NCBI GenBank assembly: GCA_023423405.1
Contig: JAFAFR010000008.1
Span: 248,001-312,000 of the forward strand
Length of the DNA: 64,000 bases
Direction: 5' to 3'
From: Bacteroidota bacterium
GTDB lineage: Bacteria; Bacteroidota; Bacteroidia; Chitinophagales; Chitinophagaceae
The first letter of the stretch is position 1, and every line of letters starts with the position of its first letter. The position numbers and the translations under genes are program-made. Positions 56,649 through 64,000 of this stretch are shown in pieces. The notes beneath the pieces were generated by a model, which saw nothing but the letters and a program-made list of their open reading frames with translations, had not been told where the DNA came from and searched no databases.

Positions 56649-59429
56649 ATGGAGTATAATTTCAGGCGCATCGAAAAAGAATGGCAGGCATACTGGAAGG
56701 CCAATGGTTCTTACCGTGTTTCCAACGATTCTGACAAACCCAAGGCATACGTGCTCGACATGTTTCCCTACCCCAGCGGTGCGGGACTCCATGTGGGCCA
56801 TCCGCTCGGCTATATCGCCAGCGATATCTACAGCCGTTTCAAAAGACTGAAAGGCTTCAACGTGCTGCACCCCATGGGCTATGATGCCTTTGGGCTGCCG
56901 GCAGAACAGTATGCCATCGAAAACGGCGTGCATCCCGCCGTGAGCACTGAAAACAATATTGCCAATTTCCGTCGCCAGCTCGATAATATTGGTTTTTGCT
57001 ACGACTGGTCGCGCGAGATCCGCACTTCCGATCCTTCCTATTATAAATGGACCCAGTGGATCTTCCTGCAGCTTTTCGGTTCATTTTACAACCGCAATAA
57101 CGGCAAGGCCGAACCGCTTTCGGTGCTGGTGGCCGCTTTTGAAAAAGAAGGCAATGCTTCGCATCTATGCCCGGGTCAGCCGGCGCTGGTCTTTACAGCG
57201 GCCGACTGGAAAGGTTACAGTAAGAAGGAACAGGAAGATATTCTGATGGACTATCGCCTGGCCTATTGCGGCTATGGCGAAGTGAACTGGTGCGAAGCCC
57301 TGGGCACCGTGCTGGCCAACGACGAAGTGGTGAATGGCGTGAGCGAACGCGGCGGTTATCCCGTGGTGAAGAAAAAGCTACGCCAGTGGTACCTGCGTAT
57401 TACTGAGTACGCCGATCGCCTGCTGGCGGGGCTGGAAGAGATCGCTTTCAGCGATGCGATGAAGGAAATGCAGACCAACTGGATTGGTAAGAGCTATGGT
57501 GCGGAAATGGATTTTGCCGTGCGGAGCGAAAGCGGCGGCGTGTCTAACCTGCGCGTATATACGACGCGGCCCGATACCATTTTCGGGGTCGACTTTATGG
57601 TGGTGGCGCCGGAGCTCGACTGGGTGCCGCAACTGGCTTCTGCAGCGCAGGCTGCTGCCGTGACGGAATACCTCGATTATGTGAAGAGCCGCTCCGAACG
57701 GGAACGCATGGCCGAAAAAAAGATCACTGGTGTGTTTACGGGCGCGTATGCGATCAACCCGTTTGATGGGCGTGAGATCCCCATCTGGATCTCCGAATAC
57801 GTGCTGGCCGGTTATGGTACGGGCGCCATCATGGCCGTGCCCTGCGGCGATGAGCGCGATTTCCGGTTTGCCGAACATTTTGGGATACCAGTCACGAATA
57901 TCATTGGCACTGCTTTTAATGGGTCGGAAGCGAATCCCACCAAGGATGCAGTGCTCGAGAATAGCGGCTTTCTAAACGGCATGCTCATGCGCGATGCGAT
58001 TGGCGTAGTGAATGAAAAGATCGAAAGCATGGGCATTGGCAAGCGCAAGGTCAACTACAAAATGCGCGATGCGGCGTTTAGCCGTCAGCGTTACTGGGGC
58101 GAACCTTTTCCGATTCAATGGAAGGAAGGCGTGGCGGTTCCGCTGCCGGAAACTTCGCTGCCATTGGAGCTGCCTTATGTGGAATCCTACAAGCCGGGTC
58201 CCGATGGTGAGGGCCCGCTGGCCAATATCCCCGACTGGGTGGCCCGCGAGCTGGAGACCAATACCATGCCGGGTTACGCGGGATCGTCGTGGTACTTCCT
58301 GCGTTACATGGACCCTTCGAACGACACCGAATTCTGCAGCCGCAAGGCCAGTGATTACTGGGGCCAGGTGGATCTCTATATTGGTGGTACCGAACATGCG
58401 GTGGGACATTTGCTGTACAGCCGCATGTGGACCAAGGTGCTGTACGACCTGGGTCATATCGGCTTCCAGGAACCTTTCAAAAAGCTGGTGAACCAGGGCA
58501 TGATCCAGGGCAGCAGCCGTTTTGTATATCGCGTTACCGGCACTTCGCAGTTTGTTTCTAAGGGGCTGCTGGCGGCGGATGAAACTTATAATGGTCAAAA
58601 GACGGACAAGCTGCATGTGGACGTGAACATCGTGGATGGGTACGAGTTGGATACCGATGCTTTCTTGCGTTGGAAGCCCGATTATGCGAATGCGAGTTTT
58701 GTGCTGGAAGACGGCAAATACATTTGCGGCGGCGAAGTGGAGAAGATGTCGAAGTCCAAGTTCAACACCGTGAATCCCGACGACCTGGTGGAGCGGTACG
58801 GGGCCGACACTTTCCGCATGTACGAAATGTTCCTGGGGCCGGTAGAAATGAGCAAGCCCTGGGATACCAAGGGCATTGAAGGGGTGCATCGTTTCCTCAA
58901 GAAATTCTGGCGACTGTACATGGATGAAGAAAAAGGATTGCTGGTGAAGGATGGAGAAGTGCCTACGGCCGAAGAACTGAAAGTGCTGCACCGTGCCATA
59001 CGTAAGATCGAAGAAGATACGGAGCGTTTTTCTTTCAATACGGCGGTGAGTGGATTCATGATCTGTGTGAACGAGCTGAGTGATCTGAAATGTGGCAAGA
59101 AAGCGATCCTGGAGCCCCTGCTGGTGCTGCTGACGCCCTATGCGCCGCATGTGGCCGAAGAGCTCTGGAGGCAGTTGGGACATAGCGACAGCATTTTGGA
59201 TGCGGCCTACCCGGTGTTCGAGGAGAAATATGTGAAGGAGTCGGCCAAGGCCTACCCGGTGGCCATCAATGGGAAAACGCGGGCGGAGATCACCATTTCG
59301 CTGGAAGCTAGCCAGGAAGAGGTGGAGCGCATTGTTACCGGTGATGCGGCCATTGCCAAATGGCTGGAGGGCCGGGCCCCGAAGAAGGTAATTTATGTGA
59401 AAAACAAGATGATCAACGTGGTGGTGTGA
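56649..59429 (+). CDS. leuS: Leucyl-tRNA synthetase
   Basis: LeuS charges tRNA-Leu. The 926-residue class Ia enzyme has the HIGH-type motif in GAGLHVGHPLGYIASD near residue 48 and the KMSKS loop in EVEKMSKSKFNTVNPDDL near residue 700. The editing domain (about 230-430) has the TTRPDTIFGVDF start and the conserved GTGAIMAVPCGDERD Asp-containing site, so editing should work. The anticodon-binding domain and the C-terminal tail (INGKTRAEITIS) are complete. It is the last core gene before the AT-rich array. A GGCCC/GGGCC stem right after the stop has only a weak T-run. Confidence 0.97.
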   Translation: MEYNFRRIEKEWQAYWKANGSYRVSNDSDKPKAYVLDMFPYPSGAGLHVGHPLGYIASDIYSRFKRLKGFNVLHPMGYDAFGLPAEQYAIENGVHPAVSTENNIANFRRQLDNIGFCYDWSREIRTSDPSYYKWTQWIFLQLFGSFYNRNNGKAEPLSVLVAAFEKEGNASHLCPGQPALVFTAADWKGYSKKEQEDILMDYRLAYCGYGEVNWCEALGTVLANDEVVNGVSERGGYPVVKKKLRQWYLRITEYADRLLAGLEEIAFSDAMKEMQTNWIGKSYGAEMDFAVRSESGGVSNLRVYTTRPDTIFGVDFMVVAPELDWVPQLASAAQAAAVTEYLDYVKSRSERERMAEKKITGVFTGAYAINPFDGREIPIWISEYVLAGYGTGAIMAVPCGDERDFRFAEHFGIPVTNIIGTAFNGSEANPTKDAVLENSGFLNGMLMRDAIGVVNEKIESMGIGKRKVNYKMRDAAFSRQRYWGEPFPIQWKEGVAVPLPETSLPLELPYVESYKPGPDGEGPLANIPDWVARELETNTMPGYAGSSWYFLRYMDPSNDTEFCSRKASDYWGQVDLYIGGTEHAVGHLLYSRMWTKVLYDLGHIGFQEPFKKLVNQGMIQGSSRFVYRVTGTSQFVSKGLLAADETYNGQKTDKLHVDVNIVDGYELDTDAFLRWKPDYANASFVLEDGKYICGGEVEKMSKSKFNTVNPDDLVERYGADTFRMYEMFLGPVEMSKPWDTKGIEGVHRFLKKFWRLYMDEEKGLLVKDGEVPTAEELKVLHRAIRKIEEDTERFSFNTAVSGFMICVNELSDLKCGKKAILEPLLVLLTPYAPHVAEELWRQLGHSDSILDAAYPVFEEKYVKESAKAYPVAINGKTRAEITISLEASQEEVERIVTGDAAIAKWLEGRAPKKVIYVKNKMINVVV

Positions 59430-60174
59430 GACGTGGTGGGCCCTCCGGGGCCGGTATTTTCAGGTTTCATTCACCGCCTTCCGGCTCCCGAAAATCGAAA
59501 CATTTTCGCCCTTTATCGAAGAGATTTCAATATGCTTGCAGGATGGGACATCTTTGTATCAGCAAACAGCTATTGTCCGTCCAAGTCCATTGATCCGAAT
59601 CCTTTGAAAGCGAAAATGTCCATCATCCTGTTAAAAGACTGATCCATATCCGGGTGTTATCCTTATCCATGAAAAGCAGTCCATACTTATGAAAACCGAA
59701 GGTTTGTAAAATCGTCCCGGAAAGAAATTTGTCCCGCCCGTCCAGGCGGGACTTTTTTGTGCGTGTTATTGCCGGCTGTTCAGGCCCCTTCCTTCTCCTT
59801 CAAATTCCGTAGTTTCCGAAATGCGCCGATTCGAAATTTTTATTATCATTATCCTGCGGTTACTTATACGCCCCTGCACTTTGCCAACTACAGTTGTGAG
59901 TGAGGGGGCGAAGTATTGGGAAGAAGGCAAGCGTTGGCCGGATTTTATGGGTAGCTGAGCCGAAGAGGCGAATGCTTTGGCGCCGACACCCAGGTGCCTC
60001 CCACTGCCGGCAGAAACAGCGTTGACACATGCACGCCTTCCCGCGCAATCCATATTACCTAACTGCCCGCCCTATCCGATTGGCGCAATTGCGCAATGTG
60101 TATTACGCAATCACTCAGCGCTGGGAAATGCAAATCGTTATTTTCAAACCTGCACATAATGCGTAAATACTAAC
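59430..60174. other. Long gap with promoter- and terminator-like elements but no convincing gene
   Basis: This 745-base gap holds CGAAAAT/ATTTTCG arms (59489-59508), a CATCTTTG box (59549), TCCATCATCCTGTT at 59619, which is identical to 14 bases upstream of the gene at 38950, two tiny frames (MKSSPYL and MKTEGL at about 59669-59709) and a terminator at 59731. The part after 59760 has no reading frame I trust; its last 75 bases look like a worn attC-like site. It marks the border between core genome and accessory array. Confidence 0.5.
59731..59758 (+). terminator. Intrinsic terminator in the gap after leuS
   Basis: GTCCCGCC (59731) pairs with GGCGGGAC (59745) over a 6-base loop and is followed by six T. 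It is 300 bases from leuS, so it either ends a long leuS message or a separate small transcript. Confidence 0.85.
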
Positions 60175-60184
60175 GTTGTGTGCC
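60100..60184 (+). repeat. Degenerate attC-like site at the left edge of the array
   Basis: GTATTACGCA (60100) can pair with TGCGTAAATAC (60160) with one bulged base, like the L''/L' boxes of attC. TAAC then GTTGTGTGCC (60175) forms the R' end, in the same AAC-GTT setting as the two better sites. The R'' AAC is missing (GCGCAAT at 60091 instead), so the site looks worn. Confidence 0.35.
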
Positions 60185-60609
60185 ATTCTATAGAAGATTC
60201 TAAAAACAAATTTTTAAATAAAATGTACAACGATATAAATTTTAATAAAGGCGCAATTCTGCTCGGAGAAGGAAACCATCCAAAAGACGGGAACAACCAC
60301 TATATCATTTTTTTTGAGCATCTAAATGGATGTGACTTTATTGGAGGAATGATTTCAACAAAACCTTATCATGGGATAAATATATTAATGAACTCATCTC
60401 ATTTTGAAGTTAAAAACACTGCCAAAAGCAAAAATTGGGAAGTATCTTATTTTAAAAGTCATTTAGTTCCTGCAAGACTTCATAAGTTCAATAGCATGGG
60501 CCCGTTTAGTCAAGTTGGTCAATTGACATCTGAAGGGATAGACTTTATGACACATACTATAAAAGACAAACCCTTGCTAACATGGGATGAATATAAAGCC
60601 ACTCTCTGA
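60178..60609 (+). CDS. Cassette gene of unknown function (143 residues)
   Basis: The reading frame starts with GTG inside the R' box; an ATG at 60223 (MYNDINFNKG) is an alternative that gives 128 residues. The protein is soluble and mixed alpha/beta. INFNKGAILLGEG, NHYIIFFEHLNG and the later SHLVPARLHKF faintly recall PemK/MazF-type small barrels (ligand-free hydrophobic strands around a basic patch), but no family can be claimed. The gene is AT-rich compared with the core genes and is the first of the integron-like array. Its neighbour 27 bases on lies in the same cassette. Confidence 0.6.
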   Translation: MCHSIEDSKNKFLNKMYNDINFNKGAILLGEGNHPKDGNNHYIIFFEHLNGCDFIGGMISTKPYHGINILMNSSHFEVKNTAKSKNWEVSYFKSHLVPARLHKFNSMGPFSQVGQLTSEGIDFMTHTIKDKPLLTWDEYKATL

Positions 60610-60636
60610 TAAAATTTCACTTTCCCCAGTTAATTT

Positions 60637-61023
60637 ATGCCGACAGACATGGACTTCACTAAAGAGACAATCATTCTTGAAGGAGACAATCTTCTAAGTT
60701 TTCTTTTGCCACTATATCAGGGCTTTGAAGGAACTTTTTATGTTAAAGACAGGGAGCTTTTATATGAAGATTCAAAAAATCTATATAAGCTAAGAATCGA
60801 AACAATCTTTTTCGGCTCGGCATCTTTAAAAGAAATGGGAGCGATTGATACAATCGAGTTAAAACTTGATAAAAATACTTCCATTCTCGAATTTCGCTTA
60901 CGCTATACAAGAAGCCACGGATATCTTTGGGACAAAGACACGTTTTGTAGCGGCAGATTAAATCTTTATGATTTTAATGTAATTGAGTTTTCCATGCACC
61001 GGGAATTATTCAAATTAAGATAA
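60637..61023 (+). CDS. Cassette gene of unknown function (128 residues)
   Basis: This AT-rich gene encodes a 128-residue soluble protein rich in beta-strands and acidic residues. Patterns such as LLSFLLPLYQGFEGTFYVKDRELLYED and IDTIELKLDKNTSILEFRLRYTRSHGYLW (in part) suggest a single sandwich-like domain. I recognise no family, and no catalytic motif stands out. It shares the first cassette with the previous gene, an unusual two-gene cassette, which may mean they form a pair (for example an effector with its partner). The attC-like site starts 26 bases after its stop. Confidence 0.6.
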   Translation: MPTDMDFTKETIILEGDNLLSFLLPLYQGFEGTFYVKDRELLYEDSKNLYKLRIETIFFGSASLKEMGAIDTIELKLDKNTSILEFRLRYTRSHGYLWDKDTFCSGRLNLYDFNVIEFSMHRELFKLR

Positions 61024-61048
61024 CTCTACTTAAACGACTCAGAAGAAC

Positions 61049-61189
61049 GGCACACAACAAGGGGTTTTGCGTCATGGCGGCTGTAGAGTATATTCTGATC
61101 GACATGAATTCTATTTAACTTTAGAACATGGGCTCAGCGACATTACCACAGACATCCGCCACGAACGCAAAGCCCTGAACGTTAGCGGC
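61049..61189 (+). repeat. attC-like recombination site 1
   Basis: The 141-base site has R'' GGCACACAAC (61049), L'' GGGGTTTTGCG (61061), an inner arm TCATGGCGG (61072), then CCGCCACGA (61156), L' CGCAAAGCCC (61166) and R' GTTAGCGGC (61181). L'' and L' pair with one extra base in L'', and the inner arms pair 8 of 9. R'' pairs exactly with GTTGTGTGCC at 60175, the start of this cassette, as in an inserted integron cassette where R' has been swapped for that of the next one. Confidence 0.65.
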
Positions 61190-61230
61190 AAGCTGACCGC
61201 AGATTCAAAAATTAACAGTAATAAAAATCT

Positions 61231-61902
61231 ATGAAGCAGTTTGACAATGCAAGCTTAAATGAAATAAAGTATAAAAAATTATTGATCAGAATATTCTGGA
61301 CATTAATAATTTTATTGAGCTGTTATTATCTTTTTCGTGCAATAAATTTCAGATTTGTTAAAGAGGGGATAGGCCCCACATTTTGGAATAAGCAATTTTG
61401 GTTTGTATCTCATCTGGCTACCGCAGTCATACCGCTTATAACTGGTCCTTTTCAATTCTGGATCTGGTTTCGTAAACATCATATTCGATGGCATAGGCTT
61501 TTGGGAAAAATTTACGTTGTTGGATGTCTTTTAGGAGGTCTTTCTGCATTGTATCTTGGTATTACTCAGCCATATCCCGGTTCAATAGTTCCCACACTTG
61601 TTGTTGCTGTGTTGTGGCTATTCATGACATCAGCTGCATGGGTTACTATAAAAAGAAAGGATGTTCAAGCCCATCGTTTATTTATGATCCGTAGCTATAC
61701 TTTGACATTAGACTTCGTATTTCTTCGTATTTTATCAGATCTTGTTTACAAGCATAATTTTTTATCTTTTATAGAAAATCAGGATGTGAAAGATGCAACC
61801 TATGAGTGGATGAGTTCTGTAATTCCGATTTTAGTAGTCGAATTCTTTATTTCCTGGCTGCCTTCAATTAAGAAACTTAAACCCTCAATAGCCAGCCGCT
61901 AA
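61231..61902 (+). CDS. DUF2306-type membrane protein in a cassette
   Basis: This 223-residue membrane protein has about six or seven hydrophobic helices. The arrangement SHLATAVIPLITGPFQFW, then HRWHRLLGKIYVVGCLLGG (here HIRWHRLLGKIYVVGC) and AHRLFMIRSYTLTLDFVFLR is typical of the DUF2306 family, which has conserved His residues after helices 2 and 5, possibly binding heme or metal. Function is unknown. The gene starts 49 bases after the R' box of attC-like site 1, and its stop codon lies inside the R'' box of site 2, as common in integron cassettes. Confidence 0.78.
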   Translation: MKQFDNASLNEIKYKKLLIRIFWTLIILLSCYYLFRAINFRFVKEGIGPTFWNKQFWFVSHLATAVIPLITGPFQFWIWFRKHHIRWHRLLGKIYVVGCLLGGLSALYLGITQPYPGSIVPTLVVAVLWLFMTSAAWVTIKRKDVQAHRLFMIRSYTLTLDFVFLRILSDLVYKHNFLSFIENQDVKDATYEWMSSVIPILVVEFFISWLPSIKKLKPSIASR

Positions 61903-62098
61903 CAGCGCATTGGCAAAATGGCGGGGCGACGAATATATTCTCAGCTTTTTGTTCGCTGTTTAGCTTCAGTTTCGGCAGACAAATAATGCCAAGCAACAGA
62001 ATAAACAATGGACTTCAGTATCTTTTTTAATCAGCAGCGGCACCCAGCGGACAGAACACAGAATACCGCCACATCGCCAATGCTTCAACGTTAGCGGC
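61895..62098 (+). repeat. attC-like recombination site 2
   Basis: The 204-base site has R'' GCCGCTAAC (61895), L'' GCATTGGC (61907), L' GCCAATGC (62076) and R' GTTAGCGGC (62090). All arms pair perfectly, and ATGGCGG (61919) and CCGCCA (62067) add an inner arm. R'' also pairs with the start of its own cassette at 61181. The middle 145 bases are variable. The stop codon of the gene at 61231 is part of R''. It fills the 251-base gap up to the next gene. Confidence 0.7.
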
Positions 62099-62153
62099 AA
62101 TGGCAAGCGACCATCTTCAATAATCTAGCCAGATAAGCTTCAATCGTTTCATT

Positions 62154-62540
62154 ATGACAGTTGATTTCCTTGACAAGGCACTATTATATATTAGGACCCA
62201 AGCGTCATTTGTCCCTACCAAAAGCGACGTTCCCGAGTTCACGCCGGACGAAAACAAGCTTTTAGTCAGAGCACTTTATAAATTAGAAAAGGATGGATAT
62301 GTTTATCTTGACACCAACGTTGACGACAAAGCGAATAAACGAGTGATATTTTACATTTCGTTCGACGGGCTTCTGGCTTTAGAGAACAGCCCTTTTATTT
62401 GGAAAAACAGACCGTATAGATGGAATGCCAACAAGCAAAAACTTAATACTATTTGGGCAATTACTAAAATCATTGCTATCATCATCAATGCGCTTACAGT
62501 ACTTATATTTACCTATTTGACTTATTACAACAAGATATAG
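62154..62540 (+). CDS. Cassette gene: small protein with winged-helix-like start and C-terminal membrane helix
   Basis: This 128-residue protein has an N-terminal part (DENKLLVRALYKLEKDGYVYLD, then a strand pair VIFYISFDGLLAL) that resembles a small winged helix, and one C-terminal membrane helix (about residues 103-123, KIIAIIINALTVLIFTYL). It would be anchored to the inner membrane facing the cytoplasm. No known family is recognised. The gene starts 56 bases after the R' box of attC-like site 2. AT-rich codon use sets it apart from the core genes. Confidence 0.6.
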   Translation: MTVDFLDKALLYIRTQASFVPTKSDVPEFTPDENKLLVRALYKLEKDGYVYLDTNVDDKANKRVIFYISFDGLLALENSPFIWKNRPYRWNANKQKLNTIWAITKIIAIIINALTVLIFTYLTYYNKI

Positions 62541-62604
62541 GCGTTCCTTTTATACAGTCAAACGACGGCAGTAATTCTAATTCCCGCATCTTTCACAGCC
62601 TAAA

Positions 62605-63345
62605 ATGTTGTACTTAGTTTTAAAAGCGACATACGTGAAACAAACAAGCGACTTCTTAATAAACGGTTTTGCAATAATTGAGAATATATACACGTCAGAA
62701 GAAATTGAGAAAATATCGGAGCAAATAAATAGAGCCAATTCGGACAAAGAAACATTCAGAAAGTCGGCAGACCTTTTTGCCATCAGGCAATTTTTAAAAG
62801 AAGTTTCGGCAACAATTGATACTATTTTCAATGGTAATTTGAGGTCTGTTTTGAAACAGGTACTGGGTGGCAACTACTTCGTTGTTAAAAGCATCTATTT
62901 TGACAAACCTAAAACAGCAAATTGGTATGTTTCATACCATCAGGACCTTACAATTTCTGTTGACAAGAAACTATCGCTCAACGGTTTTGAGTTTTGGACG
63001 ACCAAACAAAACCAATTTGCTATTCAGCCGCCGCTTGATGTTTTGCAGAGAATTGTTACAATTCGTATTCACCTGGACGACACAAATGAAGGTAATGGTG
63101 CATTAAAAGTTGTTCCCGGATCTCATGCAAAAGGAATTTACAGACCAGAAACAATTGACTGGACAGTTGAAAAAGAAGTTAGTTGTAACGTTTCTAAAGG
63201 AGGTATTATGCTGATGAAACCATTGCTGCTACATAGTTCCGGCAGGACAACAAACGATAGGAAAAGACGGGTAATACACATTGAGTTTTCAAATCAGGAG
63301 TTGCCGGAAGAACTTAATTGGGCAGAACGGATAAACTTAAACTGA
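62605..63345 (+). CDS. Phytanoyl-CoA dioxygenase (PhyH) family protein
   Basis: This 246-residue protein belongs to the Fe(II)/2-oxoglutarate-dependent PhyH family. Visible features are FLINGFAIIENIYTSEEI at the start, the iron-binding His and Asp in YHQDLTI (HxD near residue 112), VVPGSHAKG and the distal His with the 2-oxoglutarate Arg in LLLHSSGRTTNDRKRR. The likely reaction is hydroxylation of a small molecule; substrate unknown. Start could also be GTG at 62635 (VKQTSDFL), which looks closer to the family. It lies 64 bases after the previous gene with no attC between. Confidence 0.85.
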   Translation: MLYLVLKATYVKQTSDFLINGFAIIENIYTSEEIEKISEQINRANSDKETFRKSADLFAIRQFLKEVSATIDTIFNGNLRSVLKQVLGGNYFVVKSIYFDKPKTANWYVSYHQDLTISVDKKLSLNGFEFWTTKQNQFAIQPPLDVLQRIVTIRIHLDDTNEGNGALKVVPGSHAKGIYRPETIDWTVEKEVSCNVSKGGIMLMKPLLLHSSGRTTNDRKRRVIHIEFSNQELPEELNWAERINLN

Positions 63346-63383
63346 CAAATCGAACCCAAAACCTGGGATTCCCTGCTATTTCT

Positions 63384-64000
63384 ATGAAACCATCAATTCT
63401 AATAACATTTTTGATAAGTGTATTGGTTATTGACAGCTCTAACGGGCAGACAGGTAATAATACTACTGTAGCGACACAACAGAATAAATATATGGACAAA
63501 TTTCAATTCGATTTTAAGTCCGCACATCCTAAGGCACAGGCTGTAATGACAGATGAATTTTATTTTAGCCCGATTGAAGAAACTGCACCATTCGGAAATG
63601 ATGATGGTTGGGACGCTGCTTATGGATTTAAAGAGTGGAGGCTTACCAACAAATCCCAAAGCCCTGTAGTCTACTTAAAAGATTTAATTGAAAGGTGGCA
63701 ATATCCATTCTTTGACTATAATGAAATGGATACCACAAAAATCAAAGCGTACATAAATCAAAAAAATGAACTTAGCGAAGCAGACATACAGCAACAAATA
63801 AATGCCATTAAAGAAATAGGCAGATCTCTCTCTGATACTTCAGGTATGAATTTGGAAGACAGCCAATGGAGAGATATGATACTCTCATCAGCCAGAGGAA
63901 TGAACGACGTTTATTTGTTAGGCCAGGACAATGCGATTATCGGAATTGGTTTCGCCCAGTTTGTTTTAGAGGGACATATCGATAACGACATAAAAGATCT
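63384..64000 (+). CDS. Secreted protein of unknown function, cut by the window end
   Basis: From the ATG at 63384 a frame stays open to the last base, giving at least 205 residues. It starts with a signal peptide (ILITFLISVLVIDSSNGQ, cleavage likely after Gly or Asn at about residue 20). The mature part has KFQFDFKSAHPKAQAV, WRLTNKSQSPVVYLKD and a helical acidic stretch with ELSEADIQQQINAI. I do not recognise a family. It follows the PhyH gene by 38 bases and shares its AT-rich composition. The end is outside the window. Confidence 0.65.
   Translation, partial: MKPSILITFLISVLVIDSSNGQTGNNTTVATQQNKYMDKFQFDFKSAHPKAQAVMTDEFYFSPIEETAPFGNDDGWDAAYGFKEWRLTNKSQSPVVYLKDLIERWQYPFFDYNEMDTTKIKAYINQKNELSEADIQQQINAIKEIGRSLSDTSGMNLEDSQWRDMILSSARGMNDVYLLGQDNAIIGIGFAQFVLEGHIDNDIKD

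Noticed and set aside
59433..59642. A 69-codon frame after leuS
   Set aside because: It has no recognisable domain, overlaps the inverted repeat and promoter-like parts, and its composition does not look coding.
59669..59709. Two overlapping tiny frames (MKSSPYL and MKTEGL)
   Set aside because: They are too short to support, have no clear ribosome site, and may be chance in an AT-rich stretch.
59883..59938. GCCAAC and GTTGGC 56 bases apart, like R'' and R' of a short attC
   Set aside because: The segments between them do not pair as L''/L', so the match is only six bases.

Overview
The window looks like chromosome of a member of the Bacteroidota, most likely family Chitinophagaceae. The reasons are: promoters of the TTG-N19/20-TAnnTTTG type instead of -35/-10 boxes, TonB-dependent receptors with an N-terminal carboxypeptidase-like domain, type IX secretion-like C-terminal domains, a split transketolase subunit, an ATP synthase operon that starts with a signal-peptide-bearing subunit a, and DUF3098 next to ftsX and uppP. 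There are no rRNA or tRNA genes, no insertion sequences and no CRISPR arrays that I could see. Most genes are core housekeeping genes. Only the last 4 kb, visibly AT-rich, is accessory.

Layout. 1-8 kb: end of nadC, a SUI1-type factor, icd, apaG, a peptide transporter, purD, tryptophan dioxygenase and a secreted alpha-L-fucosidase. 8.2-14.2 kb: the elongasome operon mreB-mreC-mreD-mrdA-rodA. 14.2-19.6 kb: a metallo-hydrolase, then on the minus strand rfbA, galE, a transketolase C-terminal subunit, an ECF sigma factor, its probable anti-sigma factor and a small periplasmic protein. 19.7-30.2 kb: a phosphate-centred region with a Pit transporter and its DUF47 partner, a phosphate-selective-type porin, a TonB receptor with a beta-helix lipoprotein, an outer membrane barrel and a PhoR/PhoB-like two-component pair. 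30.3-34.4 kb: a large secreted protein and an ABC exporter. 34.5-38.7 kb: atpB-E-F-H-A, without gamma, beta or epsilon. 38.9-45.0 kb: secreted proteins and a TonB-receptor operon ending in a winged-helix regulator. 45.2-59.4 kb: pdxA, rsmA, a dehydrogenase, greA, HIT, ruvC, membrane proteins, ftsX-DUF3098-uppP and leuS. 59.4-64 kb: a long non-coding gap, then an array of AT-rich small genes separated by integron attC-like sites.

The two most interesting signals are not genes. First, three promoters (at 22.9, 28.36 and 48.77 kb) carry 4-6 tandem 7-bp units of the type TAACATT in strict 11-bp register, ending exactly 7 bp before a TAG(T/C)TTTG -7 box. This is the layout expected for an OmpR/PhoB-family activator, and a PhoB-like regulator is encoded nearby. 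The middle promoter drives no protein gene but is followed about 75 bp later by an intrinsic terminator, so it predicts a phosphate-regulated small RNA. Second, the 60-62 kb region has two well-formed attC-like sites (141 and 204 bp) whose R'' boxes pair with the first bases of their own cassettes, with no integrase in view. Other points are a terminator-like attenuator plus a strong Shine-Dalgarno hairpin in front of greA, and a shared upstream module before two secreted-protein genes. All function calls come from reading motifs by eye; no search or folding program was run.
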